Of a stretch of DNA of 64,000 nt, positions 31,974 to 40,771 are shown in pieces. This stretch comes from Virgisporangium aurantiacum (GTDB lineage: Bacteria; Actinomycetota; Actinomycetes; Mycobacteriales; Micromonosporaceae), in contig NZ_BOPG01000045.1 in NCBI RefSeq assembly GCF_016863635.1, positions 186,001 to 250,000 of the forward strand, given 5' to 3'. The notes under the pieces were generated by a model. The model searched no databases and was not told the origin of the DNA. It saw nothing but the letters and a program-made list of their open reading frames with translations. Made by a program: the position numbers and the translations under genes. The stretch's first letter is position 1; every line of letters begins with the position of its first letter.

Positions 31974-32511
31974 GGGGCGGTGTCGAGGGGTACCGCAGGA
32001 ACGAGACGAACAGCCGCATGAGGATCTCGGCGAGGCCGCGCAGGTCGGCGTCGGTGGTGACGCCGACCGCCGACCAGTCGACGGGCAGGTTGCCGAGGAT
32101 GCGCGCGCCGAGGGAGAACGACAGCGGTGAGGTGACCCCCGCCGTGAAGGAGTCGGTCTCGCCGGCCCGGAGCAGCAGGCCCATGTAGGGCTCCCGGGGA
32201 ATCGTGCGGACGGCCCACACGACGGACTCCACCGCGGCGTCCTCCGCGGTATCGAACGTCGCCAGGTGGCGTTCCATCCGGGCGGCGAACTCCTCGGCGC
32301 CGGCCTCCGCGACCGCGGTGAGGATGTCGGGCAGGCCTGGGAAGTAGCGGTAGACGGTCTGCCGGGTGACGCCGGCCTCGGTCGCGATGTCGGAGAGGCT
32401 GGTCTTGGCGAGCCCGAGCCGGTCGATGCACGCCGTGGCCGCCTCGACGATCCGGCGGCGCGCCTCGTCTCCGGTGCCGGGCGGGTTGCCCTGCCAACCG
32501 TGGTACCCCAT
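31888..32511 (-). CDS. TetR-family transcriptional regulator
   Basis: 207 residues. The N-terminal helix-turn-helix (about 17-62) reads RRRIVEAATACIDRLGLAKTSLSDIATEAGVTRQTVYRYFPGLPDIL, followed by an all-helical ligand domain. It is the last gene of a three-gene unit, 27 bases after the membrane protein gene. It most likely represses its own operon through the palindrome at 35068-35098. Its 3' end overlaps narK antisense by 86 bases. Confidence 0.93.
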   Translation of the reverse strand: MGYHGWQGNPPGTGDEARRRIVEAATACIDRLGLAKTSLSDIATEAGVTRQTVYRYFPGLPDILTAVAEAGAEEFAARMERHLATFDTAEDAAVESVVWAVRTIPREPYMGLLLRAGETDSFTAGVTSPLSFSLGARILGNLPVDWSAVGVTTDADLRGLAEILMRLFVSFLRYPSTPPLTDDQLRALVRRWIGPALRADGGPDRSS

Positions 32512-32538
32512 GCGCCCATCTTCCCCGAACGCGGCAGG

Positions 32539-33609
32539 TCAGGCCGTGACCGGGGCGGTGCGCCGGCTCCGCCGGCTTCGCCGGTGGAGCGCGACGAGCA
32601 GCAGGCCCGCGGCGGCGAAGCAGGCGAGCGCGTAGGGCCCGCTGCCGATCGGCGTCCCCTCGCTTGTGACGCCGTTGTCGGCGGCGACATAGGCCGGGAG
32701 GGCGCCGAGCCAGATCACCGCCATCCCCCCGAGGTAGACGGCGGGGTAGTACCGCGCGAACGTCGACACGTCCGGGGCGTCACGGGTGGACGCGACGATC
32801 CAGATGCCCGCGATCCACAGCAGGGCCAGTTCGACGCCGAGGACCCACGCCTGGGCGGTGTCGTTCCCCTCGAACAGGGCCGAGGGGAGGCCGGCGACCG
32901 CCATGCTCAGCGGCGTCAGCACCCCGGCCACCAGAACGGTCGGCACGAGCCGCCACCGGCCGGCCAGCCGCACGACGAGATAGGTCATGGCGCCCATCGA
33001 GACCGAGGCGAACAGCACCATGCTCGTCATCGGCACCGACGCCAGCGCGGGGTGGTTGACGATGTCGTTGTCCATGTTCCAGGCCCACCACTTCAGCTGC
33101 GGACCGATGTGGTCGAACACCTCGTAGAAGACCTGGCAGGTGAAGGCGACGGCCACCGATCCGGCCAGCGCGCCGCGGCGGGCGAAGATGCCCAGCGACC
33201 GGACGAGCTCGTAGGCGAGCTGGCTGAACGCCGGGTAGAACGCCACGATGTAGAGCGGCAGCCGGTCACCCATGAACTGCACGGTGAACAGGTTGTGGGC
33301 GAAGATGAACCCGTAGATCTCGTCGAGACCGAACCATTCCGGAAAGTACAGCGGCGGCTCGGTCACGAAGAGGTAGACCAGCGAGGCGAACCACAGCGCG
33401 AGATTGGTCGGATCGCCGGCGCGGTGCCGGCCGACGGCGTGCACCAGCGCGAAGACCGCGCCGCCGATGACGATCGCTTCGAGCAGCGGCATGGTCCAGT
33501 GGGCGAGCTCCCACGGGAAGCGGACCGATACCACGGCGGAGACGTCGTGGCAGTCGAAGCCGAGCCCGCGGGTGACCGTCTCCGCCCCGGGCCCGCACCC
33601 GTCGCTCAT
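32539..33609 (-). CDS. Multi-pass membrane protein of unknown function in TetR operon
   Basis: 356 residues with about eight to nine hydrophobic helices and a conserved-looking, His/Trp/Asp-rich core: LYFPEWFGLDEIYGFIFAHNLFTVQFMGDRLPLYIV, FYEVFDHIGPQLKWWAWNMDNDIVNHPALASVPMTSM. The many buried polar residues (HIG, WNMDND, NHP) resemble membrane enzymes more than simple transporters. It overlaps the upstream flavin monooxygenase gene by ATGA, so the two products probably act in one pathway. No family is assigned with confidence. Confidence 0.85.
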   Translation of the reverse strand: MSDGCGPGAETVTRGLGFDCHDVSAVVSVRFPWELAHWTMPLLEAIVIGGAVFALVHAVGRHRAGDPTNLALWFASLVYLFVTEPPLYFPEWFGLDEIYGFIFAHNLFTVQFMGDRLPLYIVAFYPAFSQLAYELVRSLGIFARRGALAGSVAVAFTCQVFYEVFDHIGPQLKWWAWNMDNDIVNHPALASVPMTSMVLFASVSMGAMTYLVVRLAGRWRLVPTVLVAGVLTPLSMAVAGLPSALFEGNDTAQAWVLGVELALLWIAGIWIVASTRDAPDVSTFARYYPAVYLGGMAVIWLGALPAYVAADNGVTSEGTPIGSGPYALACFAAAGLLLVALHRRSRRSRRTAPVTA

Positions 33610-35048
33610 GGCGCGGCCGCCGTCGAGTAGTCCTTGGCCGGCGGTTCGGCGGTGGGGTCGAACCCGAAGGGGACGCGGCGCCGCCCCAGCGCGGCCCGGA
33701 CGCCGTGGCGCACGAGCCGCGCGAGCACACCGGGGTTGCCCAGCATGTCGCCGAGCGACTCGTCGAGGTTGAACACCTTGGCGAAGTGCTCGTCGATCAC
33801 CGCGTCCTCCCGGGCGGCACCGACGATGAAGCTGAACGCGGGATCGGACACGGCGGCGAGGACGCGGCGGCGCCACTCGGCCGGCTTCTCGGTGCCCACC
33901 GCGCACGCGTAAGCCTGGTCCCGCGCCATCGCCAGGCGCCACGGGACGCCGAGCAGCTTGCGTTGGGCCGCGAGGAACCGCCGGGAGAACGCGGTGTCGA
34001 GCCGTTCCGCGCGTTCCAACTGTTCGCGCAGCAGCAACGCGGACAGCGCGGCCGAACTGATGCCCTGGGCGTAGAACGGGTTGAACGCGCAGATCGAGTC
34101 GCCGACGAACGCCAGCCGCCCGGGCGGCGTCGCCCACCGGTCGTAGCGCCGCCAGACGTTGCCGGTCGACCGCGTCAGATGGACCTCCGAGGTCGGGGTG
34201 CACCGGTCCATCGCGGCCGCGAACAGCGGCGCCCGCACCCGGCGGGCCGACTCGACGAACGTGTCCTCGGTGCGCGGCATGGCGTGCCCCCACGACCCCA
34301 TGCACGCGATGACGCGGTTGCCCTCGATCGGGAAGAAGTTCACCAGGTACTCGTGCTCGGCCGGGTGCTCGCCCTTGTGCCGGGTCGGCATGATCACGAG
34401 GTGCTGCCACCACCAGGTCGGCGGTCGCTGTGCGGGTAGTTCGTACCAGCGCGAGGTGTAGGTGACCTTGGCGTCGAGGGTCTGCGCCTCGAGCGCGGGC
34501 CAGCCCGCCGCCACCAGCCACGCGCCGACCGGGGAGCCACGCCCCAGCGCGTCGACCACGAAGTCGGCGTCGAGATGCTCGGCGCCGGCGAGTTCCACGC
34601 CGGTGACCGCGCCGTCCCGCGTGGTCAGCCCGGTGACGCCGACCCCCTCGCGGACGGTCACGGTGGCCAGTTCCCGGACCTTGTCGCGCAGCACCCGCTC
34701 GATGAGGATGCGCGAGCCGTAGATCATCGTCATCGCGCTGCGCTTGCGCGCCGACCAGCCCTCCCCGTCGAGGTAGGCGGCGTCCATCGACGGCATCAGG
34801 TGCAACCCGCCCCCGGCGACGAGGTCGTCCTCGAAACCCGGGAACAGTTCACCGATCGCGCGCCGTCCCGAGTTCAGCAGGAAGTGCGGATGCTTGCTCT
34901 GCGGCACGCCACGCCGGTGCTCGGCGTCGGCGGGAAGTTCGTCCCGCTCCAGCACCAGCACGCGGCCGAAGTACGGGGCGAGCGCACCGGCCGCACAGAG
35001 ACCGGCGGCGCTCCCACCCAGAACGACGGCAGTCTCGCCGAGCGTCAT
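33606..35048 (-). CDS. FAD-dependent monooxygenase / oxidoreductase
   Basis: 480 residues. It has the Rossmann FAD motif VVLGGSAAGLCAAGALAPYFGRVLVLERD (about 6-34), the mid-protein ADFVVDALGRGSPVG and the C-terminal FAD motif GRLAFVGDSICAFNPFYAQGISSAALSALLL, as in aromatic hydroxylase-like and geranylgeranyl-reductase-like enzymes. The HKGEHPAEHEYLVNFFP and RSTGNVWRRYDRW segments are typical of a poorly characterised actinobacterial subgroup. ATG 35048 was preferred to 35069: it has GGGTGGTGGG upstream, and the longer form would begin almost inside the -10 region. First gene of the TetR operon. Confidence 0.9.
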   Translation of the reverse strand: MTLGETAVVLGGSAAGLCAAGALAPYFGRVLVLERDELPADAEHRRGVPQSKHPHFLLNSGRRAIGELFPGFEDDLVAGGGLHLMPSMDAAYLDGEGWSARKRSAMTMIYGSRILIERVLRDKVRELATVTVREGVGVTGLTTRDGAVTGVELAGAEHLDADFVVDALGRGSPVGAWLVAAGWPALEAQTLDAKVTYTSRWYELPAQRPPTWWWQHLVIMPTRHKGEHPAEHEYLVNFFPIEGNRVIACMGSWGHAMPRTEDTFVESARRVRAPLFAAAMDRCTPTSEVHLTRSTGNVWRRYDRWATPPGRLAFVGDSICAFNPFYAQGISSAALSALLLREQLERAERLDTAFSRRFLAAQRKLLGVPWRLAMARDQAYACAVGTEKPAEWRRRVLAAVSDPAFSFIVGAAREDAVIDEHFAKVFNLDESLGDMLGNPGVLARLVRHGVRAALGRRRVPFGFDPTAEPPAKDYSTAAAP

Positions 35049-35067
35049 CGCCCACCACCCTAGCGTC

Positions 35068-35098
35068 ATTCATACAGATGGATAAGAAATGTATGGAT
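35068..35098 (-). promoter_or_regulatory. Palindromic operator and promoter of the TetR operon
   Basis: ATTCATACA and TGTATGGAT form an inverted repeat (8 of 9 bases per arm; core CATACA 35071-35076 and TGTATG 35090-35095) with a 13-base centre, in an AT-rich island. On the minus strand TGTATGAAT can serve as a -10 just before the start at 35048. Size and symmetry suit a TetR dimer. The TetR gene is third in the same operon. Confidence 0.65.
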
Positions 35099-35125
35099 GA
35101 CCCATCACGGGTGTCAAGCACCGCA

Positions 35126-35803
35126 TCAGGGATCGCGGCGGGCGAACACGGCGGCGGCCACGAGGAGGGCGGTCCCCGCCTCGGCGGCGAGCACCGCGGG
35201 CGGGGCGGTCATCGGGGCGAACCGTTCGATCCGGGCGTGCCACCGCTCGTCGGGGACGAACCGGGCGAGCAGCGGCGGCAGGTACAGCAGCGCGAGCACG
35301 GTGACGAGCGCCGGCGGCGGGTGCCGGACCACCGTGGCGAGGCCGAACGCGAGCAGGGCGATCAGACCGAGGTAGCCGACGGCGCCCAGCGGCGGCCCGG
35401 GGCGGAACGCGAACGGCGCCAGGATCCGCCCGACGACCAGCGACCCGGCGACGGCGAGCACCCCGGTCGCCAGGGCGACGGCCGTCAGCACGGCGGTCTT
35501 CGCCGCGTACACGACCAGCCGTTGCGGCGTCGCGGCCAGGGTGACGCCGAGCAGGCCGGTCCGGTACTCGCCGGTGATCGCGCGCACCGCGAACGCGACC
35601 ACCGCGACCTGGCCGAGGAGGACGCCGGACAGGCTGAGCCGGGCCGCGTCGCAGCCGCCGGCGCACGCCGACGTGTCGGGTGTCGCCGCGGCGCTGACCG
35701 TGGCGCCGAGCCCGACCGTCAGCACCACGGCGACGAGCGGCAGCCAGGCGGTGTCGGGGGCCGTGCGCAGCTTGGTCCACTCGGCGTGCACCACCCGCCT
35801 CAT
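35126..35803 (-). CDS. ABC-2 type transporter permease (short)
   Basis: 225 residues with about six helices. It opens MRRVVHAEWTKLRTAPDTAWLP and contains AVRAITGEYRTGLLGVTLAATPQRLVVYAAK, both typical of actinobacterial ABC-2 exporter permeases. It overlaps the end of the larger permease gene by ATGA, and would be the third gene of an operon with one ATPase and two permeases. Confidence 0.9.
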   Translation of the reverse strand: MRRVVHAEWTKLRTAPDTAWLPLVAVVLTVGLGATVSAAATPDTSACAGGCDAARLSLSGVLLGQVAVVAFAVRAITGEYRTGLLGVTLAATPQRLVVYAAKTAVLTAVALATGVLAVAGSLVVGRILAPFAFRPGPPLGAVGYLGLIALLAFGLATVVRHPPPALVTVLALLYLPPLLARFVPDERWHARIERFAPMTAPPAVLAAEAGTALLVAAAVFARRDP

Positions 35804-37161
35804 GCGTCACTCCGGCGCAGGCGCCAGTACGCCGCGCCGAGGACGGCGACCGTGTACCCGCACAGGACCAGGAACCCGTGCCACGGATGCCCCGACCACG
35901 GCAACAGGAACGTGTCGTCGGTCTCCCGGACCTGTTGCAGCGACAGCCCGGCGAGCGGTGCCAGTCGTTGCAGCCACGTCGCGGCCGGCGTGGGCAGGAA
36001 CGGGGTGACGAGGATGGGCACGAACACCGTCGCGGCGAGCAGCGTGATGGCTCCCGTGGCGCGGCGCATGACGGCGCCCATGCCCAGCCCGAGCAGCGCC
36101 AGCACGGTGAGCAGGGCGGCGGTGCCGGCGACGACGCGCACCGTCGCCGGGTCGAGCGGCGACGGATCGGGGTACACCGGCGCGCGGAACCCGTTGCGCC
36201 GCAGCAGCGGCTGGGTGACCAGCAGCGCGACCACCACCGCCACCAGCGCCGCCGGGAACGTCGACGCCGCGACCACCACCGCCTTGGCGACGAGCAGCCG
36301 GCCCCGGCGCGGGCCCGCCGCGAGCGTGGCCCGGATGGTCTGCCACCGGTACTCCGCCGTGACGGCCAGCACGCCCATCGCGATCGCCGGGAGCACCGCG
36401 AAGACGGTGCCGGCGGTGGCGGCGACGACGCGGCTGCCGTCGTCGGTCCGGCGGACGATGTCGCCGGAGCCGGTCAGCGTGAACGGCCCATCGTCCACAG
36501 TGGACGCCCCGCCCCGGCCGCCGACGTCCTCGGTGATCCACGGTGTCGGCTGCGGTGGCGGGTCCAGGCGCACCGCGTCGAACGTCGCGGTGGCCGGCCG
36601 TACCTGGACGAGGGCCGGGCGCATGGGGTGGATGCGGGTCAGGCCCGGCGAGGTGACGAACATGCCCACCTCGACGGTCTCCGCGAGGCCGTTGAGCGTC
36701 ACCGTTCCGACCCGCGTCCACGCCGCGCCGTCGGCCGACTCGTCACCGGTGATCGTGTCGCCGGTCCGGGTGAGCCGCAGGTACCGCGGTGCCGGGTCCG
36801 GGCCGCCGGCGACGTCGGTGGCGAAGTTTGCCTGCATCCGCACGCCGTGACCGGCGGTGACCATCAGCGCGGCGTACGGCGCGCCGGCGGCGGGGCGCTG
36901 CTTGACCATGATGCCGGCCATCGCCCACGGGTGGCCGGCGTCCTGCGTGCGGACGCGGGCGACGAGCGTCCCGTCGCCGCTGAGCGGGCGGTGGACGAAG
37001 CGGAACTCGTCGACGTACCCGGCGTCGCCCCACGTCCGCGCGTTTCCCGACGAGATCAGCAGCGCTACGCCCACGATGGCGCCCACGACGGCGAGGAGGC
37101 ACCCGGCGGTGCCGAGAACGGTCCACGCCTTGGTCCACTCGGAACGCAACAGCCGGCTCAT
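35800..37161 (-). CDS. ABC-2 type permease with an inserted extracytoplasmic beta-sandwich domain
   Basis: 453 residues. It starts MSRLLRSEWTKAWTVLGTAG with one helix (about 17-37). An insert of roughly 45-205 follows, in the style of LamG/DUF1349-like concanavalin-type domains: DEFRFVHRPLSGDGTLVARVRTQD, GIMVKQRPAAGAPYAALMVT, PRYLRLTRTGDTITGDESADGAAWTRVG, ETVEVGMFVTSPG. After a Pro-rich linker come five or six helices with VTAEYRWQTIRATLAAGPRRGRLLVAK. The insert would face outside and may bind a glycan or the substrate. The gene is linked by ATGA overlaps on both sides. Confidence 0.9.
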   Translation of the reverse strand: MSRLLRSEWTKAWTVLGTAGCLLAVVGAIVGVALLISSGNARTWGDAGYVDEFRFVHRPLSGDGTLVARVRTQDAGHPWAMAGIMVKQRPAAGAPYAALMVTAGHGVRMQANFATDVAGGPDPAPRYLRLTRTGDTITGDESADGAAWTRVGTVTLNGLAETVEVGMFVTSPGLTRIHPMRPALVQVRPATATFDAVRLDPPPQPTPWITEDVGGRGGASTVDDGPFTLTGSGDIVRRTDDGSRVVAATAGTVFAVLPAIAMGVLAVTAEYRWQTIRATLAAGPRRGRLLVAKAVVVAASTFPAALVAVVVALLVTQPLLRRNGFRAPVYPDPSPLDPATVRVVAGTAALLTVLALLGLGMGAVMRRATGAITLLAATVFVPILVTPFLPTPAATWLQRLAPLAGLSLQQVRETDDTFLLPWSGHPWHGFLVLCGYTVAVLGAAYWRLRRSDA

Positions 37162-37883
37162 CGGGCGTGGTACTCGGTCGCGGCGGCGGTCAGTTCGAAG
37201 TACGCCTCCTCCAGCGAGACCCGGCGCCCGCCGAGCAGGTCGCGCACGCTGGTGTCGGCGATCAGCCGGCCCCGGCCGATGACGACCAGGTGGTCGGCGG
37301 TGTCGGCCAGTTCCGCCATCAGGTGGCTGGACACGAGGACGGTCCGCCCCTCCGCGGCGAACCCGCGCAGCAGGCCCCGGATCCAGCGGACGCCCTCCGG
37401 GTCGAGCCCGTTGACCGGTTCGTCGAACAGCAGCACCGGCGGATCGCCGAGCAGCGCCGCCGCGATGCCGAGCCGTTGCCGCATGCCCAGGGAGAAGCCG
37501 CCGGCGCGGCGCTTCGCCACGCCGGCCAGCCCCACCAGGTCGAGAACCTCGTCGACGCGGTGGCGCGGCAGGCCGTTCGACTGCGCCAGCCACCGCAGGT
37601 GGTCGCGCGCCCGCCGGCCCGGATGCAACGCGCCCGCGTCGAGCAGCGCACCCACCCGGCGCAGCGGGTCCCGCAGGCTCCGGTACGGCCGGTCGCCGAT
37701 CAGCGCGGCGCCGTCGTCGGGCGCGTCCAGCCCGAGGATCATCCGCATCGTCGTGGACTTGCCCGCCCCGTTCGGTCCGACGAAGCCCGTCACCCGGCCC
37801 GGCGCGACGGTGAACGTCAACCCGTCCACCGCGGTCGTCGACCCGTACCGCTTCCGGAGACCCCGGCACTCGATGGTGTCCAT
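37158..37883 (-). CDS. ABC transporter ATP-binding protein (ABC-2 exporter)
   Basis: 241 residues. Walker A is GPNGAGKST, the signature is FSLGMRQRLGIAAALL, Walker B is VLLFDEPVNGLDPEG, and the switch His is in VSSHLM. This matches drug- or antibiotic-export ABC-2 ATPases. It ends with LEEAYFELT-like SLEEAYFELTAAATEYHAR, typical of the family. It is first of the three-gene exporter operon and diverges from its two-component system (91-base gap). Confidence 0.95.
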   Translation of the reverse strand: MDTIECRGLRKRYGSTTAVDGLTFTVAPGRVTGFVGPNGAGKSTTMRMILGLDAPDDGAALIGDRPYRSLRDPLRRVGALLDAGALHPGRRARDHLRWLAQSNGLPRHRVDEVLDLVGLAGVAKRRAGGFSLGMRQRLGIAAALLGDPPVLLFDEPVNGLDPEGVRWIRGLLRGFAAEGRTVLVSSHLMAELADTADHLVVIGRGRLIADTSVRDLLGGRRVSLEEAYFELTAAATEYHAR

Positions 37884-37974
37884 GGCCCCATCCAAGTCAC
37901 CGCGCGGCCCCGCCACAGGAGTGCGCACCCGCACCACCGGGGGTGGGCCTGCCCTACCACGTACGGTGTTGGCC

Positions 37975-39198
37975 ATGCTGTGGGACGCCATGCTCTGGGA
38001 CGCCGTGCGCGGCCGTCCCCGGCGGTTCCTGCTCTCGCTGTGGCCGCTGCGGGCGCTGGCGTACGTGGTGTCGGGCGTCGCCGTCGGCGCGGTCACGCTG
38101 GCCTGGCTGGCGGTGGCGCTGGTGCTCGGCGGGGTGGTCCTGGTGCCGCTGCTGACCGTCCCGCTTGTCGCCCTCGAACGGCGGCGGCTGGTCCTCCTCG
38201 GCGGACCGCCGCTGCCCGACCCGCACCACCGCGCGGAGCGGCCGGGGATCGTGGCGTGGCTGCGGACGCGGTACGCCGAGCCGGTGACGTGGCGGGAACT
38301 GGCCTACCTGGTGCTGCACGGAACGGTGCTGCTGCTGCTCGACGCCGCCGCCACCGCGCTGGCGTTCGCGCCGCTGCTCGCGCTCGGGTTCGGGTCGTTC
38401 GCGGGCGCCGGAACCGAGGCCGTCGACCTCGTCGTGGCCGGCACCGTCGCCGCGCTGACCGTGCTCGGCGTCCTCGTGGTCATGGCGGTCGCGCTGTACG
38501 CGATGCCGCTGGCGGCGGTCGCGCACGGCGCCCTCGCCCGGCTCCTGCTCGCTGCCGGGGAGGACGCGACGGTCCGCACGCTGACCCGGTCCCGGGCCCG
38601 GCTGATCGACGCGTTCGAGGTGGAGCGGCGCCGCATCGAACGGGACCTGCACGACGGCGCGCAACAGCATCTCCTCGCGCTCGGCATGACCCTCGTCGCG
38701 GCCGACCTGGAGCTCGAGGACGACCCGAAAGCGGCGCGGGCGTTGGTGCGGCAGGCGGCGGACCAGTCCCGCGCGGTGCTCGCCGAACTGCGCGAGCTGA
38801 TCCGCGGCATCCATCCGCAGGTGCTCACCGATCTCGGCCTGCCGGCGGCCGTGGCCGAGCTGGCCGACCGGTCCACGGCGCCGGTGTCGGTGACGCTCGA
38901 CGTGCCGCACCGCCTACCGTCCACAGTGGAGTCGACCGTGTACTTCGTGATCGCCGAGGCGCTCACCAACGCCGCCAAGCACGCCGGCGCCCGCGAGGTG
39001 ATCGTCGCCGGCGGGCTACGCGGGAAGCGGCTCGTCGTCGAGATCCGCGACGACGGTGCCGGCGGCGCCGACCCGGCCCGCGGCACCGGGCTCACCGGCC
39101 TGGCCGACCGCGTCGACGCCCTCGACGGCACGCTGACGCTCGCCAGCCCGCCCGGCGGACCGACCACCCTGACCGTCGACCTGCCCTGGACCGGGTGA
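37975..39198 (+). CDS. Sensor histidine kinase (HisKA_3 type)
   Basis: 407 residues. Four hydrophobic helices (about 28-66 and 111-180, a sensor region of the kind found in NarL-linked actinobacterial kinases) precede the dimerisation helix with phospho-His226 in RRIERDLHDGAQQHLLALG. The ATPase domain has AEALTNAAKHAGA and the G-box RGTGLTGLADRVDALDG. The start could be ATG 37975 or 37990, because MLWDA is duplicated at the N-terminus. It is the likely regulator of the divergent ABC-2 exporter, with the next gene as partner. Confidence 0.94.
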   Translation: MLWDAMLWDAVRGRPRRFLLSLWPLRALAYVVSGVAVGAVTLAWLAVALVLGGVVLVPLLTVPLVALERRRLVLLGGPPLPDPHHRAERPGIVAWLRTRYAEPVTWRELAYLVLHGTVLLLLDAAATALAFAPLLALGFGSFAGAGTEAVDLVVAGTVAALTVLGVLVVMAVALYAMPLAAVAHGALARLLLAAGEDATVRTLTRSRARLIDAFEVERRRIERDLHDGAQQHLLALGMTLVAADLELEDDPKAARALVRQAADQSRAVLAELRELIRGIHPQVLTDLGLPAAVAELADRSTAPVSVTLDVPHRLPSTVESTVYFVIAEALTNAAKHAGAREVIVAGGLRGKRLVVEIRDDGAGGADPARGTGLTGLADRVDALDGTLTLASPPGGPTTLTVDLPWTG

Positions 39199-39202
39199 CG
39201 CC

Positions 39203-39853
39203 GTGCGCGTGATACTCGCCGACGACGCCGTCCTGCTGCGCGAGGGCCTGGCCGCGCTCCTGGGCCGCTTCGGACACGAGGTCGTCGCCGCGGTCGGTGA
39301 CGCGTCCGCGCTCCTGACCGCCGTGGCGCGGCACGCGCCCGACGCCGTGGTCACCGACGTACGCATGCCGCCCACCTTCACCGACGAGGGGCTGCACGCC
39401 GCCCTCGCGCTGCGCCGCGACCACCCGCGCCTGCCGGTGCTCGTGCTCAGCCAGTACATCGCCACCGCGTACGCCGCGAAACTCCTGGAGTCCACGAGCA
39501 GCGGCGGCGTCGGGTACCTGCTCAAGGACCGCGTCCTCGAGGTGCGCGACTTCGTCGACGCGCTGGAACGGGTCACCGCCGGTGGCTGCGTCATCGACCC
39601 GGACGTCGTCCGGCACCTGCTCCGGCGCCGCACCAGCCCGCTGGCCCGGCTCACGCCGCGCGAGCGCGAGGTGCTCGCGCTGATGGCCGAGGGCCGGTCG
39701 AACGCCGCCATCACGCGGACGCTCGCGGTCAGCGAGAAGGTCATCGGCAAGCACATCAACTCGATCTTCACCAAGCTGGACCTGCCGCCCGACAACAACG
39801 ACGACCACCGCCGGGTGCGGGCCGTCCTCACCTATCTCCAGGGAGACGCTTGA
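39203..39853 (+). CDS. NarL/LuxR-type response regulator
   Basis: 216 residues. Receiver residues are Asp7/Asp8, phospho-Asp52 in VVTDVRMPP, Ser in VLSQY and Lys in LLKDR. The C-terminal helix-turn-helix is LTPREREVLALMAEGRSNAAITRTLAVSEKVIGKHINSIFTKLDL. GTG 39203 lies four bases after the kinase stop. The WD40 gene starts on the very next base after its stop, so the three are cotranslated. Confidence 0.95.
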   Translation: MRVILADDAVLLREGLAALLGRFGHEVVAAVGDASALLTAVARHAPDAVVTDVRMPPTFTDEGLHAALALRRDHPRLPVLVLSQYIATAYAAKLLESTSSGGVGYLLKDRVLEVRDFVDALERVTAGGCVIDPDVVRHLLRRRTSPLARLTPREREVLALMAEGRSNAAITRTLAVSEKVIGKHINSIFTKLDLPPDNNDDHRRVRAVLTYLQGDA

Positions 39854-40771
39854 ATGGACGTTCTGACGGTACCACTGGAGTTCACCGAGGCGACCCGCCT
39901 CGCCGTCCTGCCCGACGGCGACACGTGCGTGGTCGGCTGCCTGACCCTCGGCACGCTGCACGTGGCCTCCCTGCGTGCCGGAGAGGTGCTCCGGGTGATC
40001 GAGGCCCACGGCGGTTCGATCAACGGCCTGTCGACGGCCGGCGGTGGTCGCCTGCTGTCGTCCGCGTCGTATGACGAGACGGTGTTGGTCTGGGACACGG
40101 CCACCTGGTCCCGGTCGGCGGCGCTGGAGCACCTGGACACGGTCTGGGCGCTGGCGAGCACGGGCACGGTCGCCGTCGCCGCCACCAGCGACGTCGGCGC
40201 CGCGCAGGTGTGGGACCTGGCCGCCGGCGCGTGCCGCGGCGTGCTCGCCGCCGGCGCCGACACGCTCCTCGACGTGGCGGTCAGCCCCGACGGTCGATGG
40301 GCGGCCACGCTGAACAACGACGACGAGGTTTTCGTGTGGGACCTCGGCGCCGATCCCGTGCTGGGCGTCGAGGAGTTCCGGATCCTGGCCAACGACTACG
40401 ACCACGAGGAGCCGATCCAACTCGGCCGGCGGATCGCCGATTCGCACCTCGGCGACCTCACCACGGTCGACTTCGACGCGCGGGGCCTGCTGTACACGGT
40501 GGGTGACGCGGTCGTCAGCTGGGATCCGGCCACCGGCGCGCGGGTCGCCCGGCTCCCGGGTTCCGGGAAACGTGTCGACGCCATGGCGCTGCACCCCAGC
40601 CTGCCCGTGGCGGCCGTAGCGGATTCCGACACGGTACGCGTGTACCGCACGGACGGCACGGAGCTGGCGACGTGGACGGGCGAGGGGGTGGTCGACCTGG
40701 CGTTCACCGGAGACGGCCGGCTGATCAGCGTGGAGCTGGACGGAACGCTGCGCGCCCGGCACGCCGGCTAG
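39854..40771 (+). CDS. WD40-repeat protein coupled to a two-component system
   Basis: 305 residues, cytosolic, with five to seven degenerate WD40 blades (for example GGSINGLSTAGGGRLLSSASYDETVLVWDTATW, LLDVAVSPDGRWAATLNNDDEVFVWDLG, VVSWDPATGARVARL). Such propellers act as protein-binding platforms. Its ATG abuts the response-regulator stop with no gap, so a role as scaffold or modulator of that system is plausible but unproven. It is convergent with the second chemoreceptor (4-base overlap). Confidence 0.88.
   Translation: MDVLTVPLEFTEATRLAVLPDGDTCVVGCLTLGTLHVASLRAGEVLRVIEAHGGSINGLSTAGGGRLLSSASYDETVLVWDTATWSRSAALEHLDTVWALASTGTVAVAATSDVGAAQVWDLAAGACRGVLAAGADTLLDVAVSPDGRWAATLNNDDEVFVWDLGADPVLGVEEFRILANDYDHEEPIQLGRRIADSHLGDLTTVDFDARGLLYTVGDAVVSWDPATGARVARLPGSGKRVDAMALHPSLPVAAVADSDTVRVYRTDGTELATWTGEGVVDLAFTGDGRLISVELDGTLRARHAG

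Noticed and set aside
35069..35069. Upstream ATG for the flavin monooxygenase (adds MTLGWWA)
   Set aside because: It lies inside the operator and -10 region, while the ATG at 35048 has a ribosome site and begins directly before the Rossmann strand.
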